From: Channa striata
Lineage: Eukaryota; Chordata; Actinopteri; Anabantiformes; Channidae
Reading direction: 5' to 3'
Assembly: GCA_033026295.1 (NCBI GenBank)
Contig: CM065180.1
Coordinates: 17,725,023 to 17,789,022, forward strand
DNA length: 64,000 nucleotides
The notes beneath the pieces are model-generated. The model worked only from the letters and a program-made list of their open reading frames with translations, did not search any database and was not told where the DNA came from. Positions 24,594 through 38,100 of the stretch are shown piece by piece. Positions within the stretch are counted from its first letter, which is position 1; each line of letters opens with the position of its first letter. The translations under genes were made by a program, and so were the position numbers.

Positions 24594-27500
24594 AGAGCGA
24601 ACAACTTCCCAAAGTGTGGCAATTAAAGTAGCAGCTCAGTGATGTGAGCAGCTGTTTGAACAAATGAAGCATGTTTTAATAAAATATCATTGCACAGCAT
24701 TAGGCCACACACTTCCCTTCATTGGTCTGTCTTAATTAAGACTCCTTCCTTTAATGAAAATGAGCAAAGCTCACTGTTTTACTGTGTCATTGTGTTCACA
24801 ATAATTCTAATTAAGATGCAAGTCTTTACTGGTAGCCATATCATTTGTAGGACCCGCCATAACACACATGGAAGGATACATCCTCTCATCTGGCAATGCA
24901 ATGTTGTCAACAGTGGAGAAATCCTCTGGACTGGCAGACATCCAGGTGGAAATGAAAAAATCTGCCCATGCGGATTATGGGAGCTGCTACAATGTAGGAC
25001 ACTGAGTCTTCTTCATTCTCCTCGACACTGTGTGTTGATGCTACTGCGAGCGTTTGGTGTGATGCACCAGAAGCCCTGTGTTTTTTTAATATAGCAATCT
25101 GGTGCCTCCAATAATGTGGAATATGTCTTTTTTTTTCTTAGCATCGTGTGAAGGTTCATTGTCATCATCTTCTTCTTCTCATCTCATTTAACTCCTGGTG
25201 TTCTCAAATTAACTACTAACACATTCAGACTTGCATTGGAATAAATGAGAAATGCATTAATCTGTGTAAAATATATGCACTGTAGGTGTAGAATCTTTTC
25301 GCGAGCTTGAGGAAAACAACGAGTCATGGTGTGGTTTCTTATCATATTTCTTTATGCTTAGCTGTAAGAAGAGAACAATAAACTCACCCAATCCAACACT
25401 TTTTGATTTTTATTGCAGATAGCTGTTGTTCATGCTTTATGCTACTGTTCAGCTAGGGCAAGCTGCAGAGCTGCACGAGCCTCCTGTGTTTGAGTATTAT
25501 AAAGTTAATGCAGAACAAAAAGCCTATGTGCTGTGTTTTTGCTGGGACTTATCACAAACTAAGTGCTGCTGCCACACCAGACCTACTGCTTTAATTGCAA
25601 CCACTGTCCCACAAGTTTGTTGAATATTGCGAGCAAGACAAATTGTCTTTCAGGAGGCGTTTCACAGCACTAATGAAATCTAACTGAGAGGGGAATTGAA
25701 CAGAAAAGCATCATCTTTGAGTGTTACAGGTATCATTTGTCTCTCTGACAGTTGTATGGTTCGACAGGGTAAAGAATGTGTGTGCTTGTCTATCAGTGTG
25801 TGTGGGTGTGTGACAGAAAGCAACACTTTGTTGGTGTACTGGGTCTGAAGAACAGATTTGTTCCAGTTATTGAGTTTTTCTCCCACTGTGGAAGAGCTTG
25901 AAAGGGAGATTTCCAAGCAGCAAATTCCTGGAGGCTTTTCTGAAGAGATGATCTCAACAGCTGCTGTAATGACAACAGTACATCACTAAAAACAAATAAT
26001 CTATTCAGCCGTTTGCCAATTTGTCCACTTGTACATTACGCTCGACTGGATAGAGTGACAGTGAATTATTATCAGGCGCTCTTTTATTAATGGATTTTTT
26101 TCACATCCATATGGTCGTCTCTCAGCGCTCTGGAATCATCTGGCTTCCAGCATCGCCCAAGGTTGTGTTAATGTGTGTGAAAAGCTCATAATTAAAATCG
26201 AATCTCGCTGAGCGTATTTGATAGTCACTGGATGCATTCACAGATCTGCAAGGGGGGTGGGGGAGAAGAGTGAGGGGAAGGGGGTAGAATTTAAGTGCCA
26301 TTCTGCTCCCAGCACCCTTTTTCTCATCCTCTAAGTCCCCATGGAGCCCCAAAGAGTGAATGTTGTAAAGATTGTGAGAAAAACAAGGTTTAGTGTTGAG
26401 AGTGGAGAAGTCCTTTGGCTTAGTAATTAAAGCCTAATGGAAGAGAAGTCCATGCAGAAAGCGGAGTTCTTTCAGGCATGTGAGAAGTGCTGTTTTTTGG
26501 ATGATTAGTGAGACCCACAAACCCCCTTCAGCCTGTATCACTGCCTTTATAAAATTATGCATCAAAATGCTATATTCTATTCCCATCTTTGGCTCTGTCT
26601 GGCAGCCATTTTTAAATTAGACACAGAAATACTCACTTTTCTTCTCTTGTCGGCTGTGCAAGATAAAATGTTGCCTTCTCCAAATGAGCCATTAGATCAC
26701 CATTTTATTATTCCCTCACATTAGCAGAGTATACTGCACACAGTTTATCTTTGGGGTTTAAGCACCTTTGCTCTCCCTTTTCTCACCCTTTTACTTATTT
26801 ATGTTTAGTAGGCCTAGGAGAACAACTTAAATGTTGTTTCCAGTGAATGAGAATGAAAAGAGTGAAGGCAGAGATGACATGAGGGAGGGATGAACAAATT
26901 AATCAGCAAAGGAGAGGAAAGAACTGCAGTATGACAGTTTAAAAAACCACCTTTCTGAAGATCAAAGAGATTGTGGATGCTAAATGAAGATTCATTCATC
27001 TTTATTCTGTTAAGCAGTACACAGTATTTTAAAGCGTAGGAGAAACTCATAAATCCGACACTTCTTCATGCTCAGCTTACAGAGACCAGTCTATTCCTAA
27101 TGTCTTGACTAATCTCACACTTTTTTCTCCCTTTCCGAACATGATCTACTGCAGTGTGTTCCTACAGAGACTATTTACATTTATAACAACATGCAGCATA
27201 TCTGCAAAGGAAAATTCAACAATAAATCTGTGAGACAGGCTGAAATATACAATTTTCTGGCTGCAAAGGCGAGAGCCTAAATCTTTCTCACAATCTCTTT
27301 AAATCATCCTTTCTAGCACCTGTGTGGACTGCAAATTTAAAATCACTCCCTTTGTCTAGTTTGTCTTGGAACAAGCCGTCAAGTGCTACAGCTACAAATC
27401 TCTCACTGTGTTCCTCTGAAGGGCCCCTGCTCTGTATTCTCTAAAACATCTGTTGTCCTCTGCAACAAATAAACACGTCCGTAAAATGACATTAGTAGAC

Positions 27501-28188
27501 TCATTTACAATGAAATGTATAACAGTAGGATCACCTCTCACTTTATGCATATTAACTACTGGGCTTTAGAGGCTGATTATAATATTATTATTATTAATAG
27601 TATTAGTCAATGGATCTACTGCATTGAGCTTTCACAAATATTCCTATTCCCTACAGATCTACTATCAAAGACAGAGAGGCAACCAGTGTCATAGTTGTTA
27701 TGGCGGAAAACCGATGAAGACGATGTGATCTGATTTGAGCAGGTTTGAAAATAAAACTCACCTCATTTCCAGCTCAGTCACTCAAGATAAAATAACGCAA
27801 GTGTGATAAACAAATCAGTGCTTCTTCACTGGAGATTATACACAGTAAGTCATCACTTTATTATGTGATGTTGATTCATAGGGTAGATTTCCAAAGTCAC
27901 CCAGTAATAAACTAGGCATGTGGCTCTTCATGATCCTTTTATCTTTGTGGAATCTAATCAGATGTTGGTGGCTTGCCTTCCCCCAGAGGGGCCATGGATA
28001 AGTGTATTATCTAGATCATTCCAGCGCTGCTAACAAAATCACCACCAGCCAACATTTTCTACCCATGAGAGGAACCCACCCTCCCTTCAACCAATTCTCT
28101 CTGACTCGTGTGATTAAGCCCTGCTCACCACTAACATTAGAAGATCATGTGACTTTCATCAGGACAGGGATCTGAGGACATAAAACCA

Positions 28189-28196
<8 letters not shown>

Positions 28197-28219
<23 letters not shown>

Positions 28220-28221
28220 TG
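28197..28221. repeat. (TG)n microsatellite
   Basis: A run of about 12 TG units in intergenic DNA. Confidence 0.9.
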
Positions 28222-30301
28222 GACGTAAATCCATGCAGTGTCTATTTATAGAGCGTGGCTGCTTACTATTTATGAATTTGAACTTCCTGTTCCCACTGAC
28301 TGACAGTTAGCCCATCCTGCTTTGGATTAAGCTGCAAACCGCAGTTTATTATTTGACACACAGGCTAGACAGACCAGAGGCTACAGGTGATGAAAATGAA
28401 GAATTTTTCAATGAATAGTAATAAAAAAAACCTTCATTTCAGCTGGATGTCTTTTGACACAGAGAGAGCATGGGATCAACAGAGTAACAGAGAGCACGAA
28501 AAAAAAGCATCTGGGTGTCTGTGGGTAGTGTGAGAGGAATGGTTATGACACAATAAGAAAGAGGCAGCCTGGCTGTCAGGGTCAGTATCATCACGTTACC
28601 CACAGGTTCCTCCTGCAGACTCCACAAGGCTGAGGGGGTGCTGGGTAAAGTCGAAGCACCTACAGTCCACAGTGTCTTCATGCACACCTGACAGACGTGA
28701 TTAGTTTATCAGGACAATTTGAGTGTGTGCACGTTAGTGGTGGGATGAATTGAATCGGTCCCTGATTTGTGTGACCATTGTTGAGACGTTTGTAACTGTG
28801 AGGTTTTCCAAAAAACCACGACCCTGTATTTGTTCAAATAAACTTTGAGCCGAGCACAGATGTCCAGGTAACAAAAGTTTTCTGCAAACACTCATGCTTT
28901 GCAAACTAAAACACGTAGAAGTTTATTGAATCAAAGGGGAACGTCAACTGTTAAATAGCATCATGAACAACAGATGCTGGCATTAAATAATCAAGCGGCT
29001 ATATATTTTGTCCAAAAGACAGTGGAATGTCACTTAGATGCACGGTTGGAAAAGATTTAGGGGCAGATGCCTGTCTGCCGCAGCCTTCGTTTTTGCCAAG
29101 GAGCACATCGTTCACCTGAGTTACAGTGGCCATGATTGATCACAACAAGCCCTGCAAGAGTTTCAAGGTTGTTCCCATTACCAGCAGTGTATTTTGCATA
29201 ATTGATAGCAAGCATGTGATACACAAGCCATTCCTTACAGGCTACAGACAACCAGAACCATCCTATTTGTCACTAAAGGCGTTTTCAGCTTTGAATGAAC
29301 TCCAGCTGAATATGACTTTGGACAAGTGGAGTGAAGGTAAGTTTGTAGGGAAAAGCTGAAGATAGTTTTGAGAGAGTTGTTTTATCGGTCTGACTCAGCT
29401 ACAATGAGAGCCATAATTCCACATTTAAAGAAGCAGCTTGATAACTTGGTAAATGGGTGTGTTTTTCAAAAGGTATAAGGTGGAGATTTAGTCCACTGTA
29501 TTTAAAACATGAGGTCGTTTGGTTGTGCACAGGTTTCTCCATGTTTCCAGCCTGTTATACTAAGCTAAACTAAATAGCTGCTGACTTTGCTTCTCTTGCC
29601 TAAGAGGCCTTTTCAGAAATATTGTATCACCAAAAATAAACTATTTTAGAAACCATATCATGTTTTTCACATGTTCTCAGGGCATTTGTGGATCATAGCC
29701 AAATAGTATCATGCTCCAAGGGCTGGAGGATATTGCAATATTTCCCCTGCCTCTCCACAGTTCTAACCAGAGCCCTCTGAGGAGCGTTTCAAAGCCTTTG
29801 TAAATACGAAGCCTCTCAAAGATGAGTTACACGTTCATGTTTAATCAGCTACGGGAAAATGCACAGGCACACAAAAAACAAAGAAAGGGAAAAAAATCAC
29901 CACTTTAAACATCCTTTAACTTCCTCTCTACTTCTTCTTATAGCACAGGTCACACCCCAGCAAGACATGCAGCTAAGTCATCTGTACTTAACCGAAGTCC
30001 CCGGGGATTATGATACCACCTGAGTGCGTTATGTAAACCATATAGATTCAAGAGCTGTTTGAATTGTAAACTGTCTCAGCTTCTATCTGTGTCTCTTCAC
30101 CCATGTTATGCATTTGCAGATAGGAAAAATATAACACATGTAATGAGAGGTTGGTAATAAAACACAAACAGAGCAAAGCTCCTCTTGTCTGTCACATAAG
30201 ATTTGAACTGTGCTGTATATTCTGAGGGATTAGAGGGTGTAATTAACCCAGACGGAAACCTAGAGTATTTAGGCAAGGTACCGTGATGACAGAGACAACA
30301 A

Positions 30302-30304
<3 letters not shown>

Positions 30305-30332
<28 letters not shown>
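30305..30332. repeat. (TG)n microsatellite
   Basis: A run of about 14 TG units. The minus-strand frame at 30106-30561 crosses it and so contains a His-Thr run; this is not evidence of a gene. Confidence 0.9.
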
Positions 30333-31277
30333 AGTTGAGCGCACACTGAATCAAGGTCTCCGAGCACAGAGCTTTGTAGCTAAAAATGACAGCTCTTGTC
30401 TCATTCAGATGAGATTCGTGGGCGAGATGTCTAAACACCGCGTTACGAGCTTTTGCAGCTTTGAGATGTTTGGTGTGATGAAAAATGTCGGGATTCGACG
30501 AGGAGTTTTGCATAAACACAGTGATTATGGGATCAATGTTCATGTTAATGCCTAGTGCCACCAGGCATGAAGGTGAGTTTCAAAATAGTAACTGTTTACC
30601 ACTCTAAATGGGAGCCTAGCCCCTGCGTGTGGCTCCAGGCAACTGTGCGGAGCATTAAACTCAGACTCGTGTCACCGTGCCTCTCTTCTGGGGAGGGAAA
30701 GTTCATTTGTGATCTGTGGCATTTTCAGAATTACACTGATTAGTCAAAGAAGGTCATGAAAAGGCGTTACATTTGTCCCTGACTCAAAGGAGACGGCTAC
30801 ACGGGCTCTTCTCTGTCACCTTGTTTACGATTATTCATCATTAATCAGTGCATTTCCTCCCTGACATTTACTGATTGCACTTACATAAACAAACACACTT
30901 CATGCAGATTCCCAGTACCAGTTCAAGATGCACTAAAACTTGCTTTTATCAGATTTCAATCAGAGAAATCCAAATGTTCAGTGATCCCCAACAAAAGCAT
31001 ATAGACCTATGATGGATAAAAAGGCCAGTTATTGTTGAGACAGGGATCATGGCTGCTCTGTTGACTGTTTGTAAGTGTTTTCTGGTGTCAGTGGAGCATG
31101 GAAAGCCCGTACACAGCAGGGGACCTCTGTTTTACCCAACACGACTGATCCAGTGAGATATGGCTCCTGACTTCAACTATGTTATTAAATTTTCACACAT
31201 TGCTGACCGCAATATCATCAGGAGCAAACACTCTCTGCTGCCTACCCTCAGGTGCCCAGGCTTGTTTACTTCTGTCC

Positions 31278-31304
31278 GTGTGTGTGTGTGAGAGAGAGAG
31301 AGAG
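31278..31304. repeat. Compound (TG)n(AG)n microsatellite
   Basis: TG units pass directly into AG units. Confidence 0.9.
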
Positions 31305-34103
31305 TGTTTGCATGATTCTGAATTGTGAGATACGGTGAAGTCATTTGAACTCCAGCGAACCACTGGTGCTTTACTGATTTATTTTACCTATTTAGTAGGT
31401 CAACACAGACCTAGTCCTGCAAGATGAGTTTCTAAATCCAACTCAGCTTTAAACAAGTTGTAATGGGACATAGGAGGGAAATGAAATGGCAGTAGAATAG
31501 TGCGTGATTTGCAACTGTTACAAGCATCTTCCTGCTACTTATTCGCACTTTGTGAGCATTCCTATACATCAAATCAGCCCCTGCCTTTCTCAATATAGAG
31601 TGAAAGAACACCTGAACAGATGACTCAGCTGTTTAAGGAAACTGTATTTTCTTCTCATAAGAATATAAATTCAGAGCTTTGTTCCTATCACTTTGGAATA
31701 AGAATGAGTTTAGAAATACGCTTCTTCCACTGAGGAGCGACATATTGGACTTTGTCTGTTTGCAGGCCTTTTAAAAAAAGTTTAGTTTTGGAGTGAAATA
31801 GGTGTGACCCCTGTGAATTTGTTCATTTAGAACTTTTTCTACATGGATTTCTTTTCTTCCAACCTCCTCCAGGCACTACCACATAGTCTATTCAACTTTT
31901 ACTCTAATGTGAGACCTACCTGCCTCCACTTGGAAACTATATCTGGGTATAATATGGTGCAGTGCTAAAGTTCCATTTTCTGCGTTCATTACGTTGGGGC
32001 TGTCGACGCTCACCGCTGCACCCTGTGTTTACTGAAACTTTTCTATCACGAGCGCCGAGGCTGAAGAAGACTGCTCACGTAATGGATATTCTGAAGCCAA
32101 TGTGGCACTTAAGCCCTTCAGTATATGTTGTTTTTTTAGCAAAATGTGCTGTCGAGTTCACTATCTCTCTTACTCCCTGTGTAGTTGTTCTAATGAACCC
32201 CAGCTTTACACAGGAGGCTGTTGAGCTGTTTGAGACATCTTCTGGTTAAGCTGTTGCTTCAAAATAATGTTGTGCACAAGAATTAGTTGTTTGGCTTTAG
32301 GTTCTCAGTTTGCCCATTAGATTAAGGTAGATTTATGATCTTGCTCGGTGAAAGTAATGAGCTCCAGCATTGCACCTCAGTCAGGAAATAACAGTCTTGC
32401 ACTCTAAGCCCTGGTGCTGGTCAAAACGTGTGAGTATAATGAGGAGTTTTGTATCTTCATCTTCCTTGGTTTTACTCTATCCTTGCACTATTTTAGGAAC
32501 AGTATGACTGACGTCAAAAAAGGTTTCTAAGAATGAGAGTTAAAGCCGTATTATAACCAACATGTTTTCATATTATTCTTTCACACAGCCACTGAAGATT
32601 ACACTTGTTAGGCTGTAAACTGCAAAATCATGCACTGTCTTCAAGGGCGAACAGCAAATTCTTAAACCACGTTCGTTGTTGACCCACGGTTCCGGTGAAG
32701 AACTGCTGGGAAAAAAATAGAGCATGTCTGAAATGGAGGTGTCCTTGCTGGCACAGCATAAGCAGGCTGTCTTCTGAATGCCTTGTTGCACTTAACTATT
32801 CTGTCACAATGGATGGGGAGCTGTGCGTGAGAGAACATGTGTAGCAGAGACAAAAAATGAGAGGTCATAAACAGCTCTGACACCGTGTACAGATGTTACT
32901 TGTTTGGATTTAACCACTCTCTGTATTTAGCAGTGACAGTGCAGCATCACTGTGGCATTTTACATAAACCGTGTCGTATCAACAAGTAGTGTCATGCTTT
33001 TATTTTGCACTTCAACCTATTGGATCTTTCTTTTCTCTCTGTCGTTTTTGTTTTCTTTCTTGGCCTTGAGCGAGTGCTAATACCATCTTTTTCCATGTTG
33101 TTTGATAATGACAGACTTTCTAAATTGGCCAAGCTGACATAATAACTCATACAGGAAAAAGGATACTGAAATATACTGAGCTTAAGGTATGAAGATCCAT
33201 AAATAGTAGATACATCAGAAACGCATTACTACTTCATATCTGTTTATGAAAACAAGACATTAACTTTCATGGCTTCGGAAATCTGAGAGAAGTGTCATAA
33301 TTGCTTTATTCAGCAGTAAATTCCTTATAGAAGCATAACTCAGAGGGAGGTTGTCAGGGTGGTCATGATGCAGGAGATACAGGGGAAAAAGGAAAAGACT
33401 GAAAACCACTCTTTGGCTTTGGAGACTAATTACGTTGTATGTGTCACCTTACTGTGTTTTGAGCGGTGAAAGCAGTGATATGTATTCAGAGCCTGAGGGC
33501 ACAATCTTATTTTACATTCTGCTTCTTCTGTTGCTCCTCACTGCTGCAGGGAGCTATTCAAAGTTTTAACATCAAGTGACATTTACAAAGCAAAGAATCG
33601 TCATGTTTGCTTGCTCACTTGACACTTGTGAGATTTACCATGGTTTTGTTTGTGGACAACATGACGTCCACATACTTAACAAATTTGCAGAGCCATGTGA
33701 GTCTATGTCTTGGACATGATTAGGTCAGCTTGTCATAAAATATTAAAAGAAATATTCAAAATGCACATGGAAACATGAAAAACAGCATGGCGTACTGGGA
33801 TTTAAATGTATAAATATGTCATGCATATGCATGTATATGTAGATTTTTTTTATCTCAAAGGTTAAGAAGCTTCTCTCGCATTAAGAGGAAATCAGCTGAC
33901 CGTGAGAGACATCTAGTGGTAAATACAGAAACGTCCTCTGAAAAACCTGTCACTTTGAATATGAGATGTACTAGAATTGTTCTGCATGCAGCTGGTTGGA
34001 AACAAGAACAATGAAAATGACCCTGACTTAAAAATAATAGAACAGAATCGTCAGGAGTTGCATCTTAACTGATAAAAATGAGTGTTCTACCAGGCATGTC
34101 ACC

Positions 34104-34131
34104 CTTTATTTATTTATTTATTTATTTATTA
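34104..34131. repeat. (TTTA)n microsatellite
   Basis: About seven TTTA units, 1 kb upstream of the baiap2l1 start codon. Confidence 0.9.
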
Positions 34132-34399
34132 TTTGACTTAGTAGTTGAAGCTGTTGACTGAAATCCTTGGAGCAACTTTGGATCCATGGAAACACAGAAT
34201 TATGTTATAGAAAGAAAAAAAGATTTAAAAAAGCAATAAAAAAATTAATCAAATCAACAAATGTAATTGAAGAGGATTCATAATAATTAGGATAATAATG
34301 ACAATGTTAATCATAATATATGTCACATACAGCATCACATCCACTATTACAGTACACAAGTTACAACTTTTAATTCTTGTGTTTCACTTGTTCCAGCAG

Positions 34400-35128
34400 T
34401 TGGTGCCTTCACGGCCCGGTTGCCTCCAGGGAGCGCCCGTCTCCACTCCTTCATCCATTGTCTACCTCCACCACCTGCCTGCAGCAAGTGTCAAGCTGAA
34501 CAGGAAAAACCTTCATAAACGGGAACCGACCCTTCAAAATAAAAAACCCAAGCAGTAACACTCCGTTCCTTTTAGCGTTTACGGACTCTCACTGGGATTT
34601 TAGGGCGTCAATCGCTTATCAAACGATTAAAAATAGACGGATTTGTGTTGCAGTGTTCTGTGGAAGACGCGAATCACCGTTTAAGGGACACACGGAGTTT
34701 AGTTTGAAACTGGATCCAAGCGGAAGCGTGCTCCATGATTTCTTTCCCCCGGTCCACCTTTCTCTCTACCTCCGCGGGCCTCCTCCCCTCCTGGTGAACT
34801 CACCACCTACAACAAGTTTGACAGCTCCGCTTTTTCGTCTTTTCACACGCACAACAGCGAACAGGCCCCCGCACAGCTGGACTCTCCTCCTCCGGGTTTA
34901 CTTTTCTTATCTTCTTCCCTCCTCTCTTTTATCTTTTTTTTTTTTTTTTTGGTATGCGTGCGTCTTGCGTCTCCTGCTGGCTATGAGGAATTTCATGTGT
35001 CACTAGGTTTGGACACTTGGGCGTTTTTTTTTTTGGTCGGCGCTGGTGTAGTTTTTTTTTTCTCTAATATTTATTGTTCAATTTAAATTCTTTTCGTCGT
35101 CGGGCGTCGCGCGGGATCTCGGTTCAAC
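34400..35128 (+). promoter_or_regulatory. baiap2l1: Putative baiap2l1 promoter and 5' UTR
   Basis: CpG-richer and pyrimidine-rich sequence leads into the first coding exon (for example GTCGTCGGGCGTCGCGCGGG just before the ATG). There is no clear TATA box, which fits a CpG-type promoter of a broadly expressed epithelial adaptor gene. Long T runs at about 34929-34950 and 35019-35065 lie inside the likely leader. The transcription start is not visible. Confidence 0.4.
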
Positions 35129-35179
35129 ATGTCGCGGGCCGTGGAGGAGGTGAACAAGCTAACTGAAAGTACATACAAG
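35129..35179 (+). CDS. baiap2l1: baiap2l1 coding exon 1
   Basis: Seventeen codons, MSRAVEEVNKLTESTYK, against human MSRGPEEVNRLTESTYR. Donor GTGGGT, phase 0. Confidence 0.96.
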
Positions 35180-38100
35180 GTGGGTGCTGGCGTGAACGCA
35201 ACAGGTGCGACCGTGTCCCTGTGTCCCCGTGTCCCCTGTCTGTGTGTCTCCTGTCTGTGTGTCCCCTCTCTAACTACTTTACACACCGTGACGTTTCTCT
35301 GTCAAACACACCAACAGGTGTCTTCAGTTAGCTTCACAGTTTTTTGGAGCTGGTTTAATATTAGACTGCAGAGTCTGTTTTCATGGGGTTTGCTGCTGCT
35401 GATTAAGCTAATATGACCTTTGATATTGTCATTTAAAAAAAAAATATGTGATTGTGCTTTTTGAGGATCCCTGGGCTGAACCGATTCCAACAAGCCCGTT
35501 GAAATGTACCTCGTCATCACAGTAGTTGAAAGTTCAGCTCAGTGAGTTTGGATCCCAGCTTTGGGAAATCGTGGCCCCACCCTGGGAGTGCCCCTTCCAC
35601 GGTAAACTGCTGCCTGCGCTGATCAGCATCATTTGAGCTGCTCTGGCATCCAGCGATTAACTTTAATTTATTGACTAAAAGTGAATTACTCTTTAATAGT
35701 TTTTAGCAAAGTGTCCTTTTAAAGCTGCTTTCATGCTTTAAATGCTCATCGAGTTCTGTTTGCTGTGTGGGTTCACAGGGAAATCTGGCCATTAAAATTT
35801 TAATTAATCAGATATAATGTACATTCAGGTTCAGCATATTCCATATCGCCCTGCTCTCTGCACTCCACAGGTGGCACAGTAACTGCAACTGTGTCTACGG
35901 AGGAAAGACTTAATGCTTTTTCTCGGAACCGCTTAGCCCTTTTGAATAGCTTTTATCCTCTGGGCTCCTCTTGGGACAGCCCCCAAAGCTCCTTGGTGTG
36001 ATGAAATGCAGGAAAAAGACTCCAGGTTTAATAATTTAGGGGGCTGTGTGTGTGTTGTGTGGTAAGATTATACAGCCAGCTCCACAGTAGTCGTCACCTC
36101 TGGCTTGGAGCTATAATCAACAGCTGCCCCAGGGCTCCCAGAATACTGTGTTTACATGAGTAGTGTGGCAAATTAGGGGGACGCTGTGTTGTCTTAGTCG
36201 CCCAAAGGTTTTCATAATGTGAATGATTTCATCTTTTACATATTAGAAGATGCAAGGTGTAATTTTTGTTAAATAGCAATTTGTGACTCACCCTGTCTCT
36301 AGCTCATATGTCACTTATTGGAAAGGTCTTAGTCAGAAATGGGTGATCCCTTGAAGACTCAACATTGGTTTGTGTGTGGTTTAAGTTAGTTTATCAAAGT
36401 TTTACTGGACCATTTCCTGCATTCTGGGCTTGGGTGTGAACCTAAACTACTGTATGACCTAATCCTCTTATAGTCACCACCAGGATAGACACGCCACATG
36501 GGAAAGAATAGCTCAATAATTACAGAGTGCTCATTCTACGACACAGTTTCAAGTATTATTTCTGCTGTGTGACAATGACTGCGTTTACATGCATTTCAGT
36601 AACCAGGTTACTCAGAGAAATAATTTTTCTCTGGTAATCGTGGAACAGTGTTTACATGCACTTACGTAACCTGGTTACTGTAAATCTGTGACACGTGCAG
36701 CTGAAGAGTAATCTGCATAATCAAACTTATATATAAAAGAGAGGGGAAAAACACACACAAATTATCTACAGCAAGAACCCCTTGAATTTAAATAAAAAAA
36801 TCTAGGGGAGGGGGGAAGACAACCTACTTAGATTTCCTTTCTCTATTAATGATCACAGCTGCTTGTTCCCATCTGCAGCCTTTTGTTTATGCGCAGTTGG
36901 AGAACGTTAATTAGAAACCTGGTTATGCATATACATGGCAAAGAAATCGGCTTTCTCCAACAGAAACCTACCAGAGGAAATTCGGTTTCCTTAATCCCTT
37001 TCCCCAATTCCGAAACCAGCCTTCCCATTTACATTTCAGTTAAGGAATCAACTTTCCCAATAAATTCGACTATAACCTAGTTACATGAGTGTATGTAAAC
37101 ACACTGATTAATCAAAGAACAATAGAAGTAAAGAGACATCTTTCTTCTATTTTGTTTAACATTTTTTGTTTCCTTGCAGTCTCCCATTTTATATATATTA
37201 TTTAATTTCGATGTCATTTTGCGCCAACTTTGCAGTAATATTTAAATGCAGACAAATATTAAAAACTAACAACCAAGTAGGAAGTGTCAGATAATAGAAA
37301 TGAAGGTGGAAGCTAGTTTTAGTACAAGAAGATGAACAAGAACTTAGGGTTAGGGCAAGAAGGTGGGGGCTCAGAGCCAGAGAGAGCTGTTGCTTTAAAA
37401 AGAATAACTTAAGTTAAAAGTTGATCATCTTTTCTTTGTCTGTATCAAGATGTGAACTGTGGTGAACTTGTTCCTAAAGTAAATGGGTCTGTGCAACTAT
37501 TCATAATGAATAGCAAGGTCTAATATTTTTTTGTTTGGCAGGTAGAGAATATTTTTTATCTTAACCCAAAAAGAAAAAGAATTGAATTATAAACAAAATG
37601 TTTCCTTTTGTCTCCACTAAACCAGAATGTGATGGAACAGTTCAATCCAGGACTGAGAAATCTGATCAACCTGGGCAAGAACTATGAGAAATCAGTGGCA
37701 GGTGGGCACATTGACTAAAGTTATGAATGTTTACAGTAAGTTTATAAGTCATCATGGACATGAGTGTCATGTCATTATTGGGCTTTTTTATTACATTTTG
37801 AACTTTTTAAATGCAGATGTAGAAATATTGAAAAATAATTTTAATAAATTAAAACCCTAAGACTTAGGGGAAAGGGTTTATATCAGTTTGTGTTTTCTGG
37901 TATTAACACAGGCTCAGATGAATAGATAAAGGGTCAAAACTACATGCTGACAGGGCTGGGGTCAAGAATTTGGGAAGGCCATTCTAAAAGCTGCTTAATC
38001 CATTCCACAACCAGTTTTGGTTTGTGTTTGCAGTCATTGCTCATTTGGACTAGACCAGAGAGTTTCCATCTTTCAACCATCTAGCTGATAGTCTGAGTTT

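Larger units (their letters stand above)
22552..34399. other. nptx2 3' UTR/flank and intergenic DNA
   Basis: AT-rich DNA between the two genes. Only the first 1-2 kb is likely nptx2 3' UTR. Simple repeats occur at 28197-28221 and 30305-30332 (TG)n, 31278-31304 (TG then AG) and 34104-34131 (TTTA)n. Some stretches, for example 23580-23830 and 26100-26250, have the mixed composition and homeodomain-like TAATTA words often seen in conserved non-coding elements, but this needs alignment. No protein-coding gene recognised. Confidence 0.6.

Noticed and set aside
30106..30561. A 151-codon minus-strand frame opposite a 90-codon + strand frame
   Set aside because: Both cross the (TG)n repeat, neither resembles a known protein, and opposite-strand openness is more likely compositional.
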